This document shows positions 56,485 to 64,000 of a DNA stretch of 64,000 nucleotides, in pieces. A program made the position numbers and the translations under genes. The notes beneath the pieces are model-generated. The model was given only the letters and a program-made list of their open reading frames with translations, searched no databases and was not told the origin of the DNA. This DNA comes from Xenoacremonium recifei (taxonomy: Eukaryota > Ascomycota > Sordariomycetes > Hypocreales > Nectriaceae), in assembly GCA_012184525.1 (NCBI GenBank), contig WOFQ01000011.1, forward strand, positions 744,001 through 808,000, read 5' to 3'. Numbering within the stretch: the stretch's first letter is position 1; each line of letters starts with the position of its first letter.

Positions 56485-57729
56485 TCATTTCTGCTTAGCC
56501 TTCTCTTGCTGTCGCTTGGCAAGTTCGCTGGTGCGGATAACCTTAGGAGGCGGCGTACGATACGGCACGAACGACTTCGGTAAGAACATCCCGACATGTT
56601 TCTGATACAGACGGTATTCAGGGTACTTTCCACTCGTGATCAGCTCGGTGAGCCAAGTAGAGCCCTGAAAGAGCATGATCAAGAAACCTGCACCACAAAA
56701 TGTCCAGCTGTATAGATTCTTGGTGGCGTAGCAGCTCCATTGGTAGAGCACAAACCAAATCATCTGCTCCGCCAAGAAGTTAGGATGCCTACTGTACGCC
56801 CAAAGGCCCGATGTTATGAATCCACGGTCAAGGTCGACTTGGTTGTATCCCTGTGGTACCTTGGCATCCTTCAGGTACTTGTGCTTGGCGGTTTGGTACG
56901 CTGCCAGAATGTTATTTTCTTGCTCAAAGGAGGGGGCAAACGGTTTCACGTACTCCACTGCTGACCGTCGCTCACTACTTCGCTCAGGACAAGGGCAACT
57001 TCGAACAAAAAATAGGAGATGTCGGCTGTTGTGATCTCGCTGTCGAACTGCGTGGAGACCAGGATAGCATACGTCGGAAGAGCCGAGAGACTGTAGAGCA
57101 GCACGCTTTGGATGAATGAAATGAAAGTCACGTTAAAGACGAACCAGACCCAACCCGGGACGCGACGCTTCATGATGGCCCTGTGACAGATTAGGAAATG
57201 TCATTCGTCTCTTCAGAGGAGGGTGTGATGCTAACCATCTGTAGTCTTCGGAGCCGACCTCGTAACCTCCCTTGCGCCAGTAATTGAATGTCAACCGGGC
57301 CTACCAGTTGGCAAAAGTTAGACAAGGGGTAATAAAGAAAACACTTTACAAGGCCAGGGCCATTCTTACACTCCAGATGGTGGTAAAAACCGCGATAAGA
57401 TCGAGACGCGAGTGAGGAGCTCCCGCAAGTCGCGCCCAAATAGCGAAGTGAATAACGTAAAGATTCGGGAGGATGCTCCACAGCCGGTCGACCTGGGAAT
57501 AGTTTCTGTTGATTTCAGACACAATGAGGAATACGAAACCCAAGGCTATTGAGACTGCAAAGCCGGACATGAGTGGGTTGGTCTCGACATAGAGTTGCTT
57601 CAGAGCAGAGAGACTGCCCAGGTTGGCAACGAGTTGGTCCGGGAGCGCATAGAGTTGGGGGATATACGGCTCGACTGTTTTGGCGTAGTCGCCGCAGTCC
57701 TCGAGGGACTTGAGAAGTGGTAAAGCCAT
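56485..57729 (-). CDS. DUF1295-type multi-pass membrane protein (steroid-reductase-like)
   Basis: Integral membrane protein of the DUF1295 family, related in fold to isoprenylcysteine methyltransferase and 5-alpha-reductase enzymes. Exons 57370-57729, 57236-57300, 56954-57180 and 56485-56900 (minus) give 355 residues. Seen: AVSIALGFVFLIVSEINRNY, QVDRLWSILPNLYVIHFAIW, TIWSARLTFNYWRKGGYEVG, RVPGWVWFVFNVTFISFIQS, VSDGQQWTYQTAKHKYLKD, and the signature GLWAYSRHPNFLAEQMIWF near the C-terminus, ending in a basic tail KRQQEKAKQK. Removing the last intron (56901-56953) restores the QQW-TYQTAK block found in relatives. The basic tail may be an ER-retention signal (inference). Substrate unknown. Confidence 0.88.
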
Positions 57730-58543
57730 ACTTTTGCTGCAATTGGGGCTCAAGCGTTCTTGACATGGAAGTAAATGAAATTCACTTGGAGATGAGACGG
57801 GAGTGGTGGAAGCAGATATCATGCGGTTTTGAAGAAGGGCAGGAACGAGCGGGTCGTCATAGACACTTGCCCGAGCCCCGACCCCGATCGGTAGTGGAGC
57901 TTGTCAAACCGGCAGATCGCAGCGAGAATGGAAGGCAGCGAGAAAGCGCGAGCCTGGGCAACCGCGACGGGATCTAAGGCAGGGCAGGCATGGACGAAGA
58001 TCGCGGCGGGCGCGTCGCCAGCGCCAGCGGACTGGGCCGCTGTGGCCACTGACGTTATAGCGGGGGACCCGCCTAACACGACCCCTCTGTGCAGGTGGCC
58101 TAGAATGTTAGGCGCCGGAGGCGGGGGCATCAGTGGGTGAGGCGGTGACGTTAAGAGCTCTGCATGAGCTCCAGACCACCTAAATTTTCACCTCACTTCC
58201 TCTCTTGATTTCTATGGCTACCTTGCAAAGCTGGACAGGAGATCATGGGCAAACAATTGAGCTTGATACCGAAAATGCTACTTCAAGAGGTCCGTCTCCG
58301 GTGATTCTTCAGCACAGAGTCACCCGCTGCGTCGGAATTGTTGAGGTGATGCCTTAAGTTGAGACGTGCACCGCGTCGGTACCCGCTTCGGTCGTGCCTT
58401 CCTCGCTTCAGCTCCCAATTGTCCCTAACAAGGCTGTGTCTTCGAGGTCATCGTCCCAGACCATCTTCTCTTCTTTGATACATAATATCTGGGATCTGTT
58501 GCTGTGATTATTCGCTTTCCGTCTTGACCTGCCGGGTTTGAGG
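57730..58543. promoter_or_regulatory. Divergent promoter region between the DUF1295 gene and TOP3
   Basis: About 810 bp between opposite start codons. No gene inside. Specific elements not recognised. Confidence 0.4.
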
Positions 58544-60777
58544 ATGAAAGTCCTCTGTGTGGCCGAGAAGCCGTCCATATCAAAGGCCGTGGCCGGGCAT
58601 CTGTCTGGAGGCTCTTTTCAGTCGGTAAGTAAGATGCACGCCATCTCCGAAGCCAGAGAGACTGATCATACGTAATAGCACAATACACGGAGCACGTACA
58701 TAAAAAACTATGCCTTCGATTTTGACTTTGGCCACCCATATGGACGATGCGGCGTGACCATGACATGCGTTACGGGCCATCTGACCCAGGTTGACTTCCC
58801 CCCCGACTATAAGAATTGGAGTCATCCGCCGCCCGAAACACTATTTAACGCGCCTGTAATAACGAGCGTTCATGATGTGAGTACCTGGCTAGATTTCACG
58901 AAGAATTCTCGCTCACCGGTATCAAGGATAAGAAGACCATTGCAAAGAACATCGAGTCTCAGGCGCGTTATGCCCAGCTTCTTGTCATATGGACAGATTG
59001 TGATCGTGAGGGTGAACACATTGGTCATGAGATTGTCGAAGCTGCAAGAGCTGGAAAACCCAACATTACGGTCAAGCGAGCCCGCTTCAGCAACGTCGAG
59101 CGAGCGTATGATTCCCCGTATCTCCAATCCACCACAGGTTTCTAACGTGATGCTCCCTAGTCACGTCATCAACGCAGCCCACCACCTAGTGGACCTTGAC
59201 GAGAGGCAGGTGAACGCCGTTGCCACGAGAATAGAACTCGATTTGCGTATTGGATATGCGTTCACTAGGTTCATCACTACGAATCTGAGGCCTCTCGGGG
59301 GCCCTATGGAAAACTTGATGATCAGTTATGGTACATATTCCGCACCAGGTCCAATCTTTCTTGATCTTAAGTGACTAACGAGACAGGCTCATGCCAATTT
59401 CCTACTCTGGGCTTCGTCGTCGACCGTTACTTCCGGGTCAAGAACTTTGTACCTGAAACCTTTTGGAGCATCAAAGTAATGCACAGCCGAGATGGGAAGA
59501 AGGTAAACTTCAACTGGTCGCGAAATCGGCTTTTTGACCGACTTTCAACGATCATCCTTTACGAAAGATGCTTGTCAGCGAAGACAGCAACCGTCTCCAA
59601 GGTTCAAGAGAAGCCGACTCGAAAGTTCAAGCCTTTGCCACTCACTACCGTAGAACTCCAGAAAGCCGCAACACGATTGCTGCGCATAAGCGGCCAGCAA
59701 GCAATGAGTATTGCAGAAGGACTCTACAACAAGGGTTTTATCAGTTACCCAAGGACAGAAACGGATCGATTTGATAAGGGCATGAACCTTCGCGCCCTCG
59801 TCCAGAAGCAGACGCCGGATCAGAGATGGGGTCAGTTTGCTCAAGGACTAGTTGGAGGTGGCTTTCAACAACCCAGACAAGGCCGGCACGATGACAAAGC
59901 CCATCCCCCTATCCATCCCATTACCTACGCGGCGCCGAGTGTTCTCAGCGCTGACGAGGGCCGGCTCTACGAATATGTTGTCCGGCGGTTCTTGGCCTGT
60001 TGCTCTGACGATGCTAAGGGGTTTGCAACCGACGTGGAACTCGAGTATGGCACTGAAGTTTTCACTGCTCACGGGGTGATTGTCACGGAGAGAAACTACC
60101 TCGACGTCTTTATTTATGAAAATTGGAACAACACCGCCGAGTTGCCAAAGTTCACGGTTGGCGAACGGTTCCAGCCAACCGAGGCAATGATGACTGAGGG
60201 GAAGACATCACCACCTGGCTACCTCACAGAAGCGGATCTCATAGCCCTCATGGATGCCAACGGCATCGGAACAGACGCCACTATGGCGGAGCATATCCAG
60301 AAAATTCAAGATCGAGAATACGTCGCCACGATCGACCATGCGAACCAGGCTACAGACGAAGATGGAGATGATCATGAAGAGATTGCGCCTGCGAGAGGTG
60401 GTCGTGGTCGTGGTCGAGGTAGCCGCGGGGGCAGAGGCGGCCGCGGTCGAGGCGGAGGAGCGTCCGCGGGAGGTCGGCGAGGGATAAGGGTGTTTGTTCC
60501 TACGCAGCTCGGAGTGGCACTTATCCTAGGATTTGATCGGATGAACTTCGAGACAAGTCTGGGTAAGCCCTTCCTGCGCAAGGAGATGGAGTTGAAGATG
60601 AAAGCTATTTGCGAGGGCCGCATAGCCAAGGAAGCAGTTCTACGGGAGAGCATTGCTCAATATCGGCATGTGTTCATGCAGTCACAGGAGAAGCTTGATG
60701 TTCTTCGAGCTGTCCGTCTCCGACCTATCCCCCCAGAAGAGCCCAAAGCTAACAGAAAGGATGTAGGCATGTCGTGA
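58544..60777 (+). CDS. top3: DNA topoisomerase III (type IA)
   Basis: Type IA topoisomerase that with RecQ helicase (Sgs1) and Rmi1 dissolves double Holliday junctions. Exons 58544-58624, 58679-58876, 58927-59105, 59161-59330 and 59387-60777 give 672 residues. Seen: TOPRIM start MKVLCVAEKPSISKAVAGHL; the VTGHLTQVDF block; the acidic catalytic triplet in LLVIWTDCDREGEHIGHEIV; GSCQFPTLGFVVDRY; the active-site Tyr330 in GFISYPRTETDRF; HPPIHPI; and the DANGIGTDATMAEHI helix. An RGG-rich insert of about 30 residues lies between REYVATID and the final VFVPTQLGVALILGF domain part. No C-terminal zinc fingers are present, as in yeast Top3. The third exon start after a short 50-nt intron restores KKTIAKNIESQARYA. 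Confidence 0.95.
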
Positions 60778-63700
60778 ATTCGTTTTCGGTCAGACAAGAT
60801 CATGACGAATGAGAGCTGAGTAGGGTTAAATACCCTCTTTACGCCACAAGTCCGACTTCGAAATGCAGACTACGTTGTCTCTTGTCTCTTTACCTGAAGA
60901 CTCATTTGTCCTTCGGTCCTGGCAACGGCTCCTCGGAAGGTAGCATGCACGGCTTATCATGCAATGAGCGACTTTCCGAAGTCACTGCCGCGGATATGCC
61001 TATCATAGGCAATGCCAGGCACACCTGTGATCGACGCGATATGATTGATCCTTTGTATATCCACGCGGGCTAAAGCGCGGCAGCGGCATATGAGTGAAGG
61101 ACCCCTCATTCGGGCACCTCGAGGCGGGGTTAGTCTCGCCGAAGACACCTCCATTGCCCAGCCTCTTACGGAGAATGCGAGTCAAATAATCAGTATCAAC
61201 GCCGAGAATAACAGTGCTTTGCATCAACCAATCAGTCGGGAGCGTGCAAAGACGAAGGCATCTACTCTTTGCTCTTCAAAATGACGGGAGAGACCGGGAT
61301 CATCCCACGATACGAGACGCCCCCCTCCGCACGATGTGATGTCTTTGAGGGCCGACGCAGTAGCCGCGGGGCAACGGGATGCGGGAACGAACCAGTGGCG
61401 GTTGAATACGTCCTATCGATGAGACGACTTGACTAAGACGGGTTTGGCCAGGTGTCGTTCCAGGAAGCCCACGATGCAGTGTCGTCCAACGTGGGGTCGT
61501 GTCAATGGATGATGGGCTGCGCGAGGTGTCGAACCGGAATACCTTGATTCGATCAGGCATCGAGAGGGGAGCTGTCTTGCGCAGCCAAGGACGGCACAAC
61601 TCCACTGACGGTGCCGAATCCTCTGCTGAGCGACGACGCTGGTGACCCGGAAGAGGAGACTGTCACCAATTGCGGCAGGGCGAGCCCCAATCAGAGGGAG
61701 GGCCACGGGGAACGTGATGGTTGCACGTTCGGCTCTCTGAGGCGAAGTCTGATGCTGAGAGGCACGGTTCGGGTCGGAGGGTGCGCGAATTTGCCGTGCA
61801 CCTCGGGCTCTGCACTTTACAGGACGTACAGTTTATACGTGATCCGGCCATCCAGTTCTACATACACCGGACCGGCCATCTAGCAGGATGTCCGGCATCG
61901 CAACACCTGCACGCCAGCCTGAGAGGCACCCGCGCAGCAGAAGGGTCTTGGGTTGGGGTGGAGGCGGGGGTGGACAGCAGGGTGTTATCACAACGCTTTT
62001 GTCCTTGTGACGAGAATGAGGGCTTTGTCATCCTGGGCTGTCAAGGTGAGACGAGGGCTGGGCCAGGTGAGATTGCGCGAAAGGTGAAACCGGCGCGTTC
62101 AAGGTAAGCCAAATTGACGCCTTACCTATCTTTGGAACTCGCCATCATTAGGGTTGTTATCAAGCATCGCGCCAGCAAGATACACAGGGGCGAGTGTCTT
62201 AACTCTTGCTGGAGCGGTGGCCAGTGTGACTACCGGTCCACAGACACGGTACCACTGAAATCGAGAAGTACCGCCAGCTTGAAGCAAAGCGGGATGATAT
62301 CTGCACCCCATCCTCCACTACCGGGCTTATGCAAGTAACAATGAAGACTCGCTCGAACATGGCGCTCTGTCTCGGAACTCCTTTCAGTCCCCTGAGAGAC
62401 AGAATTTCCTGGAAATTGGTTCGGCTGCTTAGCACCCAAGGCCCCCGGAAACAACATCCTCAGGGGGGCCACTTTGCTCCCAGGCGCTGGAAATCCACTG
62501 AAAACCCACCATGGCTGAGATGGAACAAAGGAGCTTTCCTGCATGTCATGACGATGGGATACCTTCATGGATTTTGACAGTTCCCATGACGCCGACGATA
62601 CGAGTTCCTGGAACCCCGAAAGTTGCCGTCCATCGCCAGAGGCATTCAAGAGCCAGACCACACGCCAGGTAAAATCCCGGCTTGGAGGGGAGGAATGCGG
62701 CAGAAGTCAGGTGTGCTTGGTGGCAGCTGGCTCGAACGGCTAGTACGTCAATAGGGCCTATGGCCCCCCAATCTCCGCGTCCCGTGGCCCTCGTGGGAGA
62801 GGACGTTGAATCGCGAAATGGCGAACGCATCGAATGGATTTGCGACGCAAGGAAATGTGGGCGCTAAAGCGTCCCCAGACCTGGGGCTTTGGGGCAAACC
62901 CGCCGGCCTAAATCAACGATGGACGACGACGTCCAGCCGTCATTCACACGAGGACAATTAGGGCAAGCCTTCTCGAGCGTCGCGTTTGGCGATGACGATG
63001 GTGAAGGGAAGCCTCTCAGATCATGCATGCCGGGGCGTGGCCGAGAACCCCCGATCCCGGAAGCCCTAGGTTCCGTGGAGCTGGATCGCTATTATTACTC
63101 CCAGTGCACGGTTTGGCCAGTCTATCACGGACCTGGGCGCTGGGAGTTCGTCTCCCTTGCACGGTTGGTCTGTTCCCTTGGAGATGGAGACCGAGACGAA
63201 ACTGTTTGCGCCAGGGAAAATGAGAGCGTGACAGGCCCGAGATTGCAAAGAGTCAGCCCGCACGGGGTACGCGAATTTCGTCGAAAGGGATGGATGGGTG
63301 GATGGGATGGACGGATGGGATGGGATGGGATGGCAGACCAAGCCAAGACCACGCCTCAGTGCCTGGCACGGCGTCCGTCAGTCACGTCCTCATTCATTCC
63401 CTTTCAACCTTATCAGCAGCCAGCGCGCGACCTGGCTTGGATGATGCATCGACGCCCCCCCAAAGCGCAGCTGAGTGAGCGACTGGCCGTGTGAGGCGCC
63501 AGCCATGGCCGCCTTTGGCAGGGAGGGGCGTCGCGGGCTGAAGAAAGACTCACAGTCACAGTCTGTGCCGTCACTCGGGCTCCTTGTTCGTGTATGAGGT
63601 GTGGTGGAGCGCCACGCCCCCCTCTCAGGGGTGTGTCTGCACTAACCAAGGCGATGCGTTGCGCTGCGCTTTGCTGCGCTGCGACTGGCGACTGCCCGGG

Positions 63701-63839
63701 CCATGCCTATCGCTGCGATTATGACTGGGTGCTGGGCAGGTGGAAGGGAACGAACGGGAAGGGAAGCCAAGCAAGGTACTTGTATGCCGACCTTCGCTGC
63801 CTCGCCCGCCGGCCCTCCCTTTCCTCTCCTTCAAAGCAA
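60778..63839. other. 3.1-kb gene-poor region
   Basis: No gene I can support. Open frames are short or GC-driven. A GGGAT/GGATG microsatellite lies inside (listed separately). Confidence 0.35.
63287..63333. repeat. (GGGAT)n/GGATG microsatellite
   Basis: Imperfect tandem GGATGGATGGG, GGATGGGATGGAC and three GGGAT units in a row over about 47 bases. Likely length-variable. Confidence 0.8.
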
Positions 63840-64000
63840 CAACAACAGAACAAAAGAACAACACGACTTCGTATCGAGAGTCACCTGTCACAGTCCAGAT
63901 CGTCGCAACAGCCCTGCCAAGCCTGCCATACTATCGCATCGACGTGCCAGCAATCGCCTTTGCTAGCACTCCGTCTTCACGGCTTCTGAACAAGGTGCGT
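63840..64000 (+). other. Possible 5' leader of a gene beyond the window
   Basis: A pyrimidine-rich tract (about 63815-63832) is followed by an A/C-rich ATG-free stretch (CAACAACAACAG type), the usual look of a fungal transcription start and leader. The window ends at AAGGTGCGT, a plausible splice donor. No coding start is visible, so this is only a guess. Confidence 0.25.

Overview
The window reads as nuclear chromosomal DNA of a filamentous ascomycete (Pezizomycotina, most likely Sordariomycetes). Genes are monocistronic, on both strands, and mostly broken by short introns (about 47-185 nt, GT...AG, usually with a CTAAC/CTGAC branch motif). Products are typical fungal housekeeping proteins. 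There is no operon structure, CRISPR array, rRNA or convincing tRNA. Most gene models below were assembled by joining exons by hand at splice sites that keep the reading phase. Coordinates are first to last coding base, with exons given in the text.

Layout. 0-10 kb: tRNA-dihydrouridine synthase (dus1), a degenerate dynamin-like GTPase with an in-frame TAG, an ISG12/IFI27-like membrane protein, a small secreted or membrane protein, splicing factor CWC22, and DPM2 of dolichol-phosphate-mannose synthesis. 10-16 kb: a BCAS3/WD40-like protein with a 7-nt first coding exon and a SnoaL/NTF2-like protein. 17-18.2 kb: coding-like but broken sequence, perhaps a gene relic. 18.5-29 kb: an ING-family PHD chromatin reader, a bactofilin-like beta-helix protein, a multi-pass membrane protein of unknown function, and a C2H2 zinc-finger regulator. 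28.7-35.2 kb is 6.5 kb with no supportable gene. 35-45 kb: a DUF3602-like (GRGGAGN-repeat) protein, a siderophore/MFS transporter, an intronless 986-residue orphan and a membrane-anchored TAP-like hydrolase. 45-60.8 kb is a dense conserved block: RLP24, TIM14/PAM18, a GFD2-like DEDDh nuclease, Ku80, a TMEM205-like protein, a 100-residue coiled-coil protein, 4-nitrophenylphosphatase, a DUF1295 membrane protein and topoisomerase III. The last 3.2 kb is empty apart from what may be the leader of a gene beyond the edge.

The genes do not form one pathway. Several share general processes: tRNA and mRNA maturation (dus1, CWC22), ribosome assembly (RLP24), genome maintenance (Ku80, TOP3, ING protein), ER glycosylation (DPM2) and mitochondrial import (TIM14). 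No biosynthetic cluster or defence island is visible. The most unusual items are the fungal bactofilin-like gene whose introns fall at equivalent points of its repeats, the pseudo-GTPase dynamin with a premature stop, the ISG12-like gene with a cysteine-rich tail, and start codons isolated on micro-exons of 3-15 nt.
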